Below, piece after piece: positions 51,394 to 59,468 of a stretch of 64,000 nt of DNA. The DNA comes from JAHFDS01 sp964593795. Its GTDB lineage: Bacteria; Myxococcota_A; Polyangia; JAHFDS01. How positions within the stretch are numbered: position 1 is the stretch's first letter; the number at the start of each line of letters is the position of its first letter. The stretch is from assembly GCA_964593795.1 (NCBI GenBank), contig CAZQJC010000347.1, positions 9,211-73,210 of the forward strand, given 5' to 3'. The translations under genes were made by a program, and so were the position numbers. The notes beneath the pieces were generated by a model that was given only the letters and a program-made list of their open reading frames with translations, was not told the origin of the DNA and searched no databases.

Positions 51394-52463
51394 GCACGGT
51401 CCTCCTGGTCGACGACAACGCGGCGTTCGTCGAGAACTTCGAGGAGATCCTGAGCGCCGAGGGCTACGCGGTGCGCAGCGCCGGCACCGTCGCGGCCGCG
51501 CGCGCGGCGGCGGGGAAGGGCTTCCAGGTCGCGCTGGTCGACGTGCGCCTGCCCGACGGCGACGGCGTCGCCTGCGCGGCCGATCTCAAGCAGTCCTGGC
51601 CGGAGGCCGAGGTCATCCTGCTCACCGGATTCGCGTCCCTCGAGTCGGCCCAGGCGGCGGTCCGCGCGGGCGCGTGGGCCTACCTCACCAAGCCCTGCGC
51701 GACGCCGGACCTCCTGCTCGCCGTCGGCCAGGCGGTGCGGCACATCGACGAGAAGGCGGAGCTCCGCAGGCGCGCGCAGCAGGCGGAGCGCCTCGCCACG
51801 ATCGGGCAGCTCAGCGCCAGCCTCTCGCACGAGATCAAGAACCCGCTCAACGCGGCGGCGCTGCAGCTCTCGCTCCTCGAGCGGCGGGTGCGCAAGCTCG
51901 AGGGCGCGACGCAGGAGACGCTGCTCGGGCCGCTCGGCCTCGTGCAGCACGAGATCGGACGCTTGAACGACATGCTCGAGGGCTTCCTGCAGTACGCCAG
52001 GCCCCGCGAGCTCAACGCCCGGCCCGTCGACGCCTGCACGCTCGCCGCACACGTGATCGAGCTCTTGCGCCCGCAGGCCGAGCACGCGGGCGTGCACCTC
52101 GAGGGCGCGCTGCCGGGGAGCGTCATGGTCGCGGGCGACGCGAGCCGGCTGCAGCAGGCGCTGCTGAACTTGACCCTCAACGCCATCCAGGCCGTGCCGC
52201 GGGACGGCTGGGTCCGCATCGAGGTGGTGGGCGGCGATCCGGTCGAGATCCGCGTCGAGGACTCGGGGGACGGCGTCCCCGAGGCCCTCCGCGAGCGCAT
52301 GTTCGAGCCGTTCTTCACGACCAAGGCTGGCGGCTCGGGCCTGGGCTTGCCCCTCTCGCGCGCGATCGCGATGCAGCACGGCGGCGATCTGACCGAGGAG
52401 TCCCGGGGCGACGGTGCGTGCTTCGTGCTGCGGATCCCCCCGCTGCGCGTCGCGGACTGTTGA
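51390..52463 (+). CDS. Receiver-histidine kinase hybrid
   Basis: A 357-residue protein. Residues 1-~115 are a receiver ('LLVDDNAAF', acceptor Asp in 'LVDVRLPDG', Lys in 'TKP'), then a coiled helix and a kinase core with His in 'SLSHEIKNPLN'. The ATPase motifs are 'NLTLNAIQAV', 'EDSGDGVPE' and 'GGSGLGLPL'. A receiver in front of a kinase lets it be switched by the previous gene's product or by phosphotransfer. The GTG start overlaps the upstream TGA by 3 bases, and a perfect stem-loop follows the stop. Confidence 0.88.
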   Translation: MSTVLLVDDNAAFVENFEEILSAEGYAVRSAGTVAAARAAAGKGFQVALVDVRLPDGDGVACAADLKQSWPEAEVILLTGFASLESAQAAVRAGAWAYLTKPCATPDLLLAVGQAVRHIDEKAELRRRAQQAERLATIGQLSASLSHEIKNPLNAAALQLSLLERRVRKLEGATQETLLGPLGLVQHEIGRLNDMLEGFLQYARPRELNARPVDACTLAAHVIELLRPQAEHAGVHLEGALPGSVMVAGDASRLQQALLNLTLNAIQAVPRDGWVRIEVVGGDPVEIRVEDSGDGVPEALRERMFEPFFTTKAGGSGLGLPLSRAIAMQHGGDLTEESRGDGACFVLRIPPLRVADC

Positions 52464-52466
52464 CGT

Positions 52467-52490
52467 GTGGCCGCCTCAGAAGGCGGCCAC
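52467..52490 (+). terminator. Perfect 10-bp stem-loop after the kinase operon
   Basis: GTGGCCGCCT and AGGCGGCCAC form a perfect stem with loop CAGA, four bases after the stop codon. A second perfect 9-bp stem with loop CGC lies at 52493-52513 and a third 6-bp stem at 52519-52533. Confidence 0.65.
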
Positions 52491-52492
52491 CA

Positions 52493-52650
52493 GGAAGGGC
52501 ACGCTGCCCTTCCCCCGCCCGGGCCAAGCCCGGTCGGGCCCCCCAACCTGCGTCTACGCTCGCTACGCTCGCTACGCCCTTGCGGCTCGCTCTCGCTCGC
52601 CTTCTCGGTGGGCTGCTCCCGCGGCGGCCTGCCGAGGCCGCCCATCGTCA
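52493..52650. repeat. Stem-loop cluster and dispersed GC repeat, copy A
   Basis: After the two further stem-loops, 52538-52612 carries ctacgctcgctacgctcgct, with the unit ctacgctcg repeated. Its reverse complement resembles 47827-47895, including the ccgcaagggcgtag core and the G-run. The block lies between two convergent genes and is not coding. Confidence 0.6.
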
Positions 52651-52652
52651 AA

Positions 52653-54140
52653 TCACTCCATGATCTCTCCGGCGCGGAGCGGGACGAACGTGCGGCCCGA
52701 CTCGGCGCAGAGGAGCTGTACGGCCTGGCGCCCCGACGCGAGCGCGGTCGGCACGCCGCCGCCTGGCTCGACCCACTGCCCGGCCATGTAGAAGCCGCCG
52801 AGGCCGCGCAGGCGCTTGTCGATGTGGCCGAAGAAGGCCTCCGGCGTCGGGATCCAGCCCTCGTAGGCGCCGCGCCAGGAGCGCGCCATCGTCCAGTACG
52901 TCAGCGGCGTGGCGACGTCCGTCACGCGCACCGCCCCGGCGACGCCCGGCAACTGGCGATCGATCTGCTCGAGCGCGAGGCGCGCCGCCTCGTCCTTCTC
53001 CGCGCCGTAGCGGGTGCCGCGCGTGGCCCACCAGCCGTAGTCGGTCGGCAGGATGGCCTGCACGACCGCGTGGCCCGGCGGCGCGAAGACCGGGTCGTCG
53101 TTGCACAGGCGCAGGTACAGCAGGTCGTTCGGGTAGCCGCCGATCGAGAAGGGCGCGAGCCCGTCGACGAGCAGGAGCTGCGGCTCGCCCTCGAGCGGCA
53201 GCGCGACGCCGAAGCTCGCGAGCACGATCGGCTGGAAGAGCTTCCAGCGCTCGAGGCGGCCGCGCGTCTCGTCCGCGGAGAAGCGCCCGCCGAGGAGGCG
53301 CAGCACGGTCTCGGGCGCGCTCGACGTGCAGATGACGTCGTCCGCCTCGATCTCGGTGCCGTCGCCGAGGCGAACGCCGACGGCCCGATCGGACCGCACG
53401 AGGACCTCGTCGACCGTCGAGTGCAGGCGGGTCTGGCCGCCGAGCCGGTGGTAGCCGTCCACGAGCGCGTCGCGGAAGGCGGCGGTGCCCCCGGTGGGCC
53501 GCGAGAGCCAGCCCCGCGAGAGGTAGCCGAGGATCATGAGGAGGAAGAGGGCGGGGGCCTCCGGGGGCACGAGCCGCGTGAGCAGCCTGCGCAGGCGCCG
53601 GTTCTGGAGGTGCTCGGCGGCCCACTCGCCCACCGACTTGCGGAAGCGGACGAGCGTGTCGAACTCGTGGCGCAGCTCCCAGAGCGCGGAGAGCCGGTTG
53701 CGCAGCGTCATGAGCTCGGCCGGCGCGTCGACCGGGGCGGGGATCTCGGCGATGCGCGCGGCCGCGTCGAGGAGCCCGAGCACCTCGTCACGGTCCTCGG
53801 GCGCGAGCGCCACGAGGTCCGACGCGAGCGCCTGCAGGCTCGAGGTCACGTCCACCGAGAAGCCGGCCTGCGCCTCGCGGTAGGTGCAGAAGCGCTGGAT
53901 GGGCCGCAGCGCCACGGCCCGGGTGATGCCGAGCTCGTCGTAGATGTGCGAGAACGCGCCCCCGGTCAGCCAGTGGATGCAGCCGTCGATCGTGTACGGC
54001 CCGCGCGTCCACGCCGTGCAGACGCCGCCCAGGGCGAGGTTGTGCTCCACGATGGTGGCGTCGAGGCCACTGGCGCGCGCGTAGCAGCCGGCCGACAGCC
54101 CGGCGAGACCGCCACCGACGATGACGACGTGGGGCGCCAC
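52653..54140 (-). CDS. FAD-dependent oxidoreductase (phytoene-desaturase-like)
   Basis: A 495-residue flavoprotein with the N-terminal dinucleotide motif 'IVGGGLAGLSAGCYARASG' and a glutamate-led second strand ('TIVEHN', then 'LGGVC'). Near the end, 'WVEPGGGVPTALASGRQAVQ' closes the FAD site, as in CrtI, carotenoid isomerase and RetSat-like enzymes. Substrate is unknown: no carotenoid or terpenoid genes are close. The start is a GTG at 54140, and it lies seven bases downstream of the CBS gene. Confidence 0.85.
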   Translation of the reverse strand: MAPHVVIVGGGLAGLSAGCYARASGLDATIVEHNLALGGVCTAWTRGPYTIDGCIHWLTGGAFSHIYDELGITRAVALRPIQRFCTYREAQAGFSVDVTSSLQALASDLVALAPEDRDEVLGLLDAAARIAEIPAPVDAPAELMTLRNRLSALWELRHEFDTLVRFRKSVGEWAAEHLQNRRLRRLLTRLVPPEAPALFLLMILGYLSRGWLSRPTGGTAAFRDALVDGYHRLGGQTRLHSTVDEVLVRSDRAVGVRLGDGTEIEADDVICTSSAPETVLRLLGGRFSADETRGRLERWKLFQPIVLASFGVALPLEGEPQLLLVDGLAPFSIGGYPNDLLYLRLCNDDPVFAPPGHAVVQAILPTDYGWWATRGTRYGAEKDEAARLALEQIDRQLPGVAGAVRVTDVATPLTYWTMARSWRGAYEGWIPTPEAFFGHIDKRLRGLGGFYMAGQWVEPGGGVPTALASGRQAVQLLCAESGRTFVPLRAGEIME

Positions 54141-54147
54141 GACGGCA

Positions 54148-54534
54148 CTAGCTCGCTTCCGCGAGCGCGCGCAGGGCGTCCGTGGTCGTGAAGATGCCCA
54201 CCACGCGACCGCGCTGCAGGACGATCGCGGAGCCGCACTTCCGCGTCGCCATCTCGGCGGCCACCTTGCGCAGCAAGGCCCGCGGGCCCACGCAGTAGGG
54301 CTCGGGCGTCATCGCGTCCTCGATGGTCACCGTCTGCGGGTCGACGTCCTTGATGGTCTCGACGAGGTGGAGGTCGCTCATCGTGACCACGCCGACGACG
54401 TCTCCCCCGTCGAGCACCGGGAGGTGCCGGATCTGATGTGCCCGCATGAGCTCGTGTGCGGCCATGAGCGGCTGGGCGATGCCGATCGTGTGCGGGCTCG
54501 GGGTCATGTAGTCGGCGATGACGTGGTTCGACAT
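54148..54534 (-). CDS. CBS-pair protein (128 residues)
   Basis: Two CBS motifs fill the entire protein: 'MTPSPHTIGIAQPLMAAHEL' then 'DAMTPEPYCVGPRALLRKVA'. CBS pairs bind adenosine nucleotides and report on energy state. The ATG has AGGGAGAGG upstream. A tandem pair of a 15-base repeat (GCAGGTTGCGGACCT, 54571-54600) sits in its upstream region. A second CBS protein gene lies at 55758. Confidence 0.85.
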   Translation of the reverse strand: MSNHVIADYMTPSPHTIGIAQPLMAAHELMRAHQIRHLPVLDGGDVVGVVTMSDLHLVETIKDVDPQTVTIEDAMTPEPYCVGPRALLRKVAAEMATRKCGSAIVLQRGRVVGIFTTTDALRALAEAS

Positions 54535-54570
54535 GGCGGCCTCTCCCTTGACGTCCCGATCGACTTCCTT

Positions 54571-54600
54571 GCAGGTTGCGGACCTGCAGGTTGCGGACCT
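54571..54600. repeat. 15-base tandem duplication
   Basis: GCAGGTTGCGGACCT occurs twice, head to tail, upstream of the CBS gene at 54534. It may have arisen by slippage. Confidence 0.6.
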
Positions 54601-54672
54601 GGAGCGCCGGCGCGATCACGCGCAGGCGTTGCGGTCCCGGGTCGCGGACGCGCAACCGTCGCGGCGCGGCCT

Positions 54673-55506
54673 TCACGGCGGGGGGGCGTCGAGCTCCAGC
54701 GACTCGAGGCGCCAGCGCGCATACGTGAGCTTCCTGCCGTCGATGAGCCAGCTCACCTCGACCCGGAACGGGACCTTGAGGCCGTCCGTGTCGCGGAAGT
54801 CGTCGCACTCCGCGAGCCAGGGCGTGAGCACGCCCTTGCCGTCGACGTCGCGCATGCGCTCGGCCAGGACGGTGGTCGGCATCCCGTCGGCTCCGAACCG
54901 GAACTCGGCGGAGACCTCGCGGTCGGCGACCCGCAGCGTCGCGCGCGCGCTGTGCTCGTCGACCGCCGTCCACGTCACGAAGCGCGCATCGGCGTAGGCC
55001 GTCGGGAACCACACCATCTCACCGAGGAGCCGGAGGAGCGCGCCGGTGTCGAGGGCCGGCCCGGTGACGTCGACCATGCGCACCGTCGAGTCGAGCCACG
55101 CCGTCATCTGGCCGCGGCCGCCCACCGAGCGGTCCCGGGCGTCCATCCAGACCCCGGGCAGCATGGCGACGTGCCCGCGCCACACGAACCCGGGAGGGTT
55201 CGCCGTGAAGTGCTGCTCGCCGCGGATGTCGAGGGGCGGCTTGTCGAAGTCTCGCGACAGCGTGCCGCCGTGGCGCAAGAGGACGGTCCTGATGGGCGCC
55301 CGGCGGCCGGAGGTGGCGAGCGACAGGTAGCGCTCCACCGGGGCCGGCAGCGCCGGCCCGGGCTCGCTGGCCGGCGGGAGCGGGGGCGCGGCGTGGAGGT
55401 CTGCCACCTCGCCGCGGATGCGTGCGTCGAGGCGCAGGTCGCTCGCGACGACCAGCACGCCGAGGGCCCCGATGGTGGTCACGACGATCCAGAAGAGGAG
55501 CCACAT
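54673..55506 (-). CDS. DUF6544-like membrane-anchored protein
   Basis: A 277-residue protein. A membrane helix at the N-terminus ('MWLLFWIVVTTIGALGVLVV') precedes a periplasmic lipocalin-like domain. Its 'PAPVERYLSLA' opening, 'RGEQHFTANPPGFVW', 'EMVWFPTAY' and 'KVPFRVEVSWLIDG' segments match the DUF6544/DUF6920 family as I recall it. No function is established. The ATG at 55506 has CAGGAGG upstream. It diverges from the gene at 55758 across ~250 bases. Confidence 0.7.
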   Translation of the reverse strand: MWLLFWIVVTTIGALGVLVVASDLRLDARIRGEVADLHAAPPLPPASEPGPALPAPVERYLSLATSGRRAPIRTVLLRHGGTLSRDFDKPPLDIRGEQHFTANPPGFVWRGHVAMLPGVWMDARDRSVGGRGQMTAWLDSTVRMVDVTGPALDTGALLRLLGEMVWFPTAYADARFVTWTAVDEHSARATLRVADREVSAEFRFGADGMPTTVLAERMRDVDGKGVLTPWLAECDDFRDTDGLKVPFRVEVSWLIDGRKLTYARWRLESLELDAPPP

Positions 55507-55757
55507 GCCGGGCCTCCTGGGTCGAGGGGGCGCTGCGCGAGCGGCGGGTTCGACGTCTGCGAGCGCGGAGTGCATGCGCGGCAGCGGTGCAACCAGCGCG
55601 CCGGAGCTGCTGCCGGCGGCGGCCCGGCGGTACGCGAACGAATTGCGAGCCCGCGAGCGGCGTGCCGAAGGCCTTGCGCCGATCCCGCTCCTGTAACGCC
55701 CCGGGCGCGCGATCGCACGGGCACCTACCTTGCAGTTCACGGAGGCAGGAGGCACCC

Positions 55758-56204
55758 ATGTCTCTTCATCGCTATTCCAAGGGCGTCAACGAGGTCGACA
55801 GCAGCGCGAGCGTCACGGAGGCGTGCATGCGGATGCGCGACCACAGCGTCGGCGCGCTGGTGGTGCTCGAGGGTGCCCGGCCGATCGGCATCCTGACCGA
55901 TCGCGACGTGGCGCTCCGCGTGGTGGCGGAGGGCCGCGACCCGGCCCAGACGCTGGTGGAGGAGGCGATGAGCCCGACGCTGTACACCCTGCCGGACACG
56001 TCCTCCCTGGAGGAGGCCTCCGAGCTGATGCGCGACCACGGCCTGCGGCGTGTTCCGCTGACCGACCCGAGCGGTCGGATCACCGGCCTCGTGTCGTTCG
56101 ACGACGTGGTGCTGCTCCTCGGCATGGAGCTCGGGAACCTCGCGAGCGCGCTGTTCAAGGGTCGCGCGAGGGAGCTGTCCGAGACGGTCCGCCCGCCGGG
56201 CTGA
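55758..56204 (+). CDS. CBS-pair protein (148 residues)
   Basis: Two CBS motifs ('YSKGVNEVDSSASVTEACMR' start, 'AMSPTLYTLPDTSSLEEASE' second) followed by a ~25-residue tail. The ligand is likely an adenosine nucleotide. AGGAGG lies a few bases before the ATG. A small ORF follows 16 bases downstream. Confidence 0.85.
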   Translation: MSLHRYSKGVNEVDSSASVTEACMRMRDHSVGALVVLEGARPIGILTDRDVALRVVAEGRDPAQTLVEEAMSPTLYTLPDTSSLEEASELMRDHGLRRVPLTDPSGRITGLVSFDDVVLLLGMELGNLASALFKGRARELSETVRPPG

Positions 56205-56220
56205 ACCCCGAGGAGCCGTC

Positions 56221-56400
56221 ATGCAGGATCCCACTCTCCACGGACCCCCGCACCACGGATCGGCAGCTGCTCGACCGGCGGCGCTCCCGGACCGGCATCT
56301 CCCGGTGGCGACGCGCATCGAGCTGCGCATCATCGAGCTCGCGACGGACCTCGCCGGTCCGCTCGCGGTGTGGGCTCAGCTCGGCGGCTGCCGCCGGTGA
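56221..56400 (+). CDS. Small ORF downstream of the CBS gene
   Basis: A 59-codon frame that begins at an ATG with GAGGAG seven bases upstream and stops at TGA. The first half is His/Pro/Ala-rich; the second half is a probable amphipathic helix ('RIELRIIELATDLAGPLAVW'). It lies 16 bases after the CBS gene on the same strand, so co-transcription is likely. The third codon positions are GC-rich like real genes here. I see no similarity to a known family; it could be noise. Confidence 0.4.
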   Translation: MQDPTLHGPPHHGSAAARPAALPDRHLPVATRIELRIIELATDLAGPLAVWAQLGGCRR

Positions 56401-56411
56401 GCGCGTAGCCT

Positions 56412-57038
56412 TCACGGCCGGCGCCACACGCTGGCCAGCCAGGGCTGCTCCGTGCGCGGGCGGCCCGGGGGACGGTAGTAGTGGCGGACCTCCGTGAACC
56501 CCGCGGCCTCGCAGTGGCGGCGCCAGCCCTCGAGGTCGTGGAAGACGCCGTAGCGCCCGCTGGAGAAGCCCTCCTGGCCGCTGCCGCGCGGGTTCGACGA
56601 GAAGAGCACGCCGCGCGGGCGCAGGGTGTCGCGCAGCTCGCCGAGCACGCGGGGAAGCGCGGCCGAGGGCACGTGGAAGAGGCTCGCGTTCGCGAACACG
56701 CCGTCGAAGCGCCCGGCCGGGAGCGCCAGGGCCAGGAAGCTCTGGTGCCATACCTCGCAGCCGGAGTGAGCGCGCGCCATCTCGACGAACGCCGCGCAGC
56801 CGTCGAGCCCGACCGCCTCGTGCCCCAGGGCCCGGAAGTGGGCGAGGTCGCGGCCCGGGCCGCAGCCGAGGTCGAGGATCGCGTGCGGCCCCGGACCCTC
56901 GAGCGCCTCGAGCAGCGCGGCGTGGTTCTGCGAGACGTCGTGGTCCTTCGTGCCCTCCCAGAACGAAGCGGCGCTGGCCTCGTAGTGCGCGAGCGTGCGC
57001 GCGCCGACGTCCTCGAGATCCTCGGGCACCCGGGTCAT
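56412..57038 (-). CDS. Class I SAM-dependent methyltransferase (small)
   Basis: A 208-residue protein with the SAM motif 'AILDLGCGPGRDLAHF' around residue 55, 'AVGLDGCAAF' as the acidic strand and 'DGVFANASLFHVP' in the motif IV position. The start ATG has TAGCAT five bases upstream and no Shine-Dalgarno. It is divergent from the MscS gene. The substrate is unknown. Confidence 0.8.
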   Translation of the reverse strand: MTRVPEDLEDVGARTLAHYEASAASFWEGTKDHDVSQNHAALLEALEGPGPHAILDLGCGPGRDLAHFRALGHEAVGLDGCAAFVEMARAHSGCEVWHQSFLALALPAGRFDGVFANASLFHVPSAALPRVLGELRDTLRPRGVLFSSNPRGSGQEGFSSGRYGVFHDLEGWRRHCEAAGFTEVRHYYRPPGRPRTEQPWLASVWRRP

Positions 57039-57043
57039 GCCCG

Positions 57044-57049
57044 ATGCTA
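57044..57049 (-). promoter_or_regulatory. -10 element of a probable leaderless promoter
   Basis: TAGCAT on the minus strand, five bases before the ATG of the methyltransferase gene. Confidence 0.4.
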
Positions 57050-57076
57050 CCGTGACGCTGGGCCGCTGGCCCGCGT

Positions 57077-58609
57077 ATGACCACCAACCTCGGGCTGTGG
57101 TCCCTCTTGCTGCTCGGCCTCGCCGTCATCGGGGCGGCGTGGCTGGTGAACCGGTTCGCCCCGGCGCGCCGCCGGCGCATCCGCCGCGTGGTGTGGCTCT
57201 TCGGGCTCGCGCTGCTCGTCCTCGGGATCGAGCGCGCCACGGACGCCCTCGGGGTCGCCGCCTGGCCCCGGCGCGTGTCCATCGTGGCGCTGCTCCTGCG
57301 CACGCTCGGCTGGATCGAGGTCGGCGCGCTGCTCCTGTTCTCCCTGGCGCTGCCGGCCCTGCGGCTGCGCATCGTCGAGATCGCGAGCGACCTCGTCGTC
57401 GCCACGGCCTACGTGGTCACGACCATCGCCGTCCTCGGCGGGGCGGGACTCGACGCCTCGGGCGTGCTCGCGACCTCCGCCCTCGTCGGCACGATCGTCT
57501 CGTTCTCCCTGCAGAACACCCTGCAGAACGTGTTCGGCGGCGTCGTGCTGCAGCTCGACGACTCGATCCAGGTCGGGGACTGGATCCAGCTCGAGAACGG
57601 CCGGCAGGGGCGCGTGCGCGACATCCGCTGGCGCCACACGCTGCTCGAGACGCGCGACTGGGACACGCTCGTCGTGCCGAACGACACGCTCCTGCGCAGC
57701 CAGTTCACCATCCTCGGCAAGCGCGAGGGCGAGCCGATCCAGCACCGCATGTGGGTCCACTTCCACGTGGACTTCCGCTACGGCCCCGCGGAGGTCATCC
57801 GCGTGGTCGAGGACGCGCTCCGCGCCGGGCCGATCGAGGGTGTCGCGATGGTGCCCGCGCCGAACTGCATCGCCTTCGACCTCGCGCGCGACGGCCGCGA
57901 CAGCTTCGCCGACTACGCGGTGCGCTACTGGCTGAACGACCTCGCGAGCGACGATCCGACGAGCTCGCGGGTGCGCGCGCGCATCCACGCGGCGCTCGAT
58001 CGCGCGGGCATCCCGCTCGCCCGCCCCGCGCAGACGGTGTTCTTCAAGCGCGTGGCGTCGGAGGACGAGCGCGAGGCGCGCCACCGGCAGAGCCGCATCG
58101 AGCTGCTGCGCCAGGTGCCGCTCTTCGCCGCGCTGCTCGACGAGGAGCTCACCGAGGTGGCGGGGCGCCTGCGCGAGGCGCACTTCACCGCGGGCGAGAT
58201 CGTGACGCACCACGGGGCCGTCGCGCACTGGCTGTACATCCTCGCGCGCGGGCGCGTGCAGGTGCTGGCGGTCGAGGGCTCGATCAGCCGGCTCGTGGCG
58301 ACGCTCGAGGCGCCCGACGTGTTCGGCGAGATGGGCCTCCTGACCGGCGCGCCGCGCAAGGCGGACGTCGTGGCGATGACCGACGTGCTCTGCCTGCGCC
58401 TCGACAAGGAGGGCTTCCAGAGCGTGCTGCAGCACCGCCCCGAGCTGGCGGCGCGCATGTCGCACGTGATGGCGGAGCGCCGCGTGGGCCTCGTCGCGAC
58501 GCAGGAGGACCTCGACGCCGAGGCGCGCGCGCGGCGGGAGCGCCAGGAGGAGAGCAACATCCTCGGTCGCATCCAGGAGTTCTTCGGCCTCGACGCCGAG
58601 GACGGCTGA
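57077..58609 (+). CDS. MscS-type mechanosensitive channel with cyclic-nucleotide-binding domain
   Basis: A 510-residue membrane protein. Four hydrophobic helices occupy residues 1-165. The pore helix and beta domain carry family signatures ('GTIVSFSLQNTLQNVFGGV', 'QVGDWIQLENGRQGRVRDI', 'DTLVVPNDTLL'). A cNMP-binding domain (about 340-470) contains 'GAVAHWLYILARGRVQVLAV' and 'EMGLLTGAPRKADVVAMTDV'; such domains gate or modulate the channel. The role is osmotic relief with nucleotide control. The ATG has no Shine-Dalgarno. Two other proteins with nucleotide-binding CBS domains are nearby. Confidence 0.88.
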   Translation: MTTNLGLWSLLLLGLAVIGAAWLVNRFAPARRRRIRRVVWLFGLALLVLGIERATDALGVAAWPRRVSIVALLLRTLGWIEVGALLLFSLALPALRLRIVEIASDLVVATAYVVTTIAVLGGAGLDASGVLATSALVGTIVSFSLQNTLQNVFGGVVLQLDDSIQVGDWIQLENGRQGRVRDIRWRHTLLETRDWDTLVVPNDTLLRSQFTILGKREGEPIQHRMWVHFHVDFRYGPAEVIRVVEDALRAGPIEGVAMVPAPNCIAFDLARDGRDSFADYAVRYWLNDLASDDPTSSRVRARIHAALDRAGIPLARPAQTVFFKRVASEDEREARHRQSRIELLRQVPLFAALLDEELTEVAGRLREAHFTAGEIVTHHGAVAHWLYILARGRVQVLAVEGSISRLVATLEAPDVFGEMGLLTGAPRKADVVAMTDVLCLRLDKEGFQSVLQHRPELAARMSHVMAERRVGLVATQEDLDAEARARRERQEESNILGRIQEFFGLDAEDG

Positions 58610-58634
58610 CGCTCCTCGAGACCCGGAACGGCGC

Positions 58635-58640
58635 TACGAT
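58635..58640 (+). promoter_or_regulatory. -10 element of a probable leaderless promoter
   Basis: TACGAT followed after six bases by the ATG at 58647. Confidence 0.45.
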
Positions 58641-58646
58641 CCGTGC

Positions 58647-59072
58647 ATGCGATTCCTGCACACGATGCTCCGGGTGCGCGACCTCGACGCCGCCCTCGAC
58701 TTCTTCGTCGGCAAGCTGGGCCTGCGCGAGCTGCGCCGCAAGGAGAGCGACAAGGGGCGCTTCTCGCTGGTGTTCCTCGGCACCGGCGCGGCCGGCGACG
58801 GCGCGGAGATCGAGCTGACCTACAACTGGGACCAGGCCGAGCCCTACCCGACGGGCCGGTTCTTCGGGCACCTCGCGTTCGCGGTGGACGACCTCTACGC
58901 GACCTGCGAGCGCCTGCGCGCGAGCGGCGTGGCGATCCTCCGGCCGCCGCGCGACGGACACATGGCGTTCATCAAGTCGCCCGACGGCCACTCGATCGAG
59001 CTCCTCCAGCGGGGCGAGAGCCGTCCGCCCGAGGAGCCCTGGGCGTCGATGCCCAACCAGGGCGAGTGGTGA
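58647..59072 (+). CDS. gloA: Glyoxalase I (lactoylglutathione lyase), VOC family
   Basis: A 141-residue protein with the two beta-alpha-beta modules of the VOC fold. Putative metal ligands are His6 ('FLHTM'), the Glu in 'EIELTYN', the His in 'GHLAFAV' and the Glu in 'HSIELLQ'. It would detoxify methylglyoxal by isomerising its glutathione adduct. The 'RFLHTMLRVRDLDAALDFF' and 'KSPDGHSIELLQ' segments are typical of GloA. Length fits. It ends one base before the convergent YtxH gene. Confidence 0.88.
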   Translation: MRFLHTMLRVRDLDAALDFFVGKLGLRELRRKESDKGRFSLVFLGTGAAGDGAEIELTYNWDQAEPYPTGRFFGHLAFAVDDLYATCERLRASGVAILRPPRDGHMAFIKSPDGHSIELLQRGESRPPEEPWASMPNQGEW

Positions 59073-59073
59073 C

Positions 59074-59373
59074 CTAATGCGCCTGCATGCTGGCGGCCTC
59101 GGCGCCGGCCTCCATCTCGTGGTTCGCGCCGGGCGCGCGGATCGAGCTGGCGAACGTCTCGAGGGCGGCGGCCGCGGCTTCGCTCAGCGCGTGCGGGAGC
59201 CGCGCGCCCATGCGCCGCCGCGCGGCGATGATGCCGCCGATGCGTTTGCGCGTCTCCTCCCCGGACGCCGGGGCGAGCATGACGCCCAGGATCGCCCCGA
59301 CGGCGGCGCCTCCCGCGAACACGAGGAGCATCGACAGGGTGGAAGTGCTGGCTTCTTTCGTTCGTCCGAACAT
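59074..59373 (-). CDS. YtxH-like small membrane protein
   Basis: A 99-residue protein. One membrane helix ('LSMLLVFAGGAAVGAILGVM') followed by 'LAPASGEETRKRIGG' is the YtxH signature, and a helical, alanine-rich C-terminus follows. YtxH proteins are associated with general stress but have no defined activity. The ATG at 59373 has GAGGT upstream; the longer reading to 59415 is weaker. It diverges from the small selenoprotein-like gene across 95 bases. Confidence 0.7.
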   Translation of the reverse strand: MFGRTKEASTSTLSMLLVFAGGAAVGAILGVMLAPASGEETRKRIGGIIAARRRMGARLPHALSEAAAAALETFASSIRAPGANHEMEAGAEAASMQAH

Positions 59374-59457
59374 GGTGGTGACCTCCGTCCCGGCCGTGTG
59401 CGATCCGCGTGCCACCGGCGCCGCGCGGACGCGACGGGCGTATTCCTGGATCGGACG

Positions 59458-59463
59458 TAGACT
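59458..59463 (+). promoter_or_regulatory. -10 element of a probable leaderless promoter
   Basis: TAGACT, five bases before the ATG at 59469. It supports that the TGA-containing small gene is expressed from its own promoter. Confidence 0.4.
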
Positions 59464-59468
59464 GCGGC

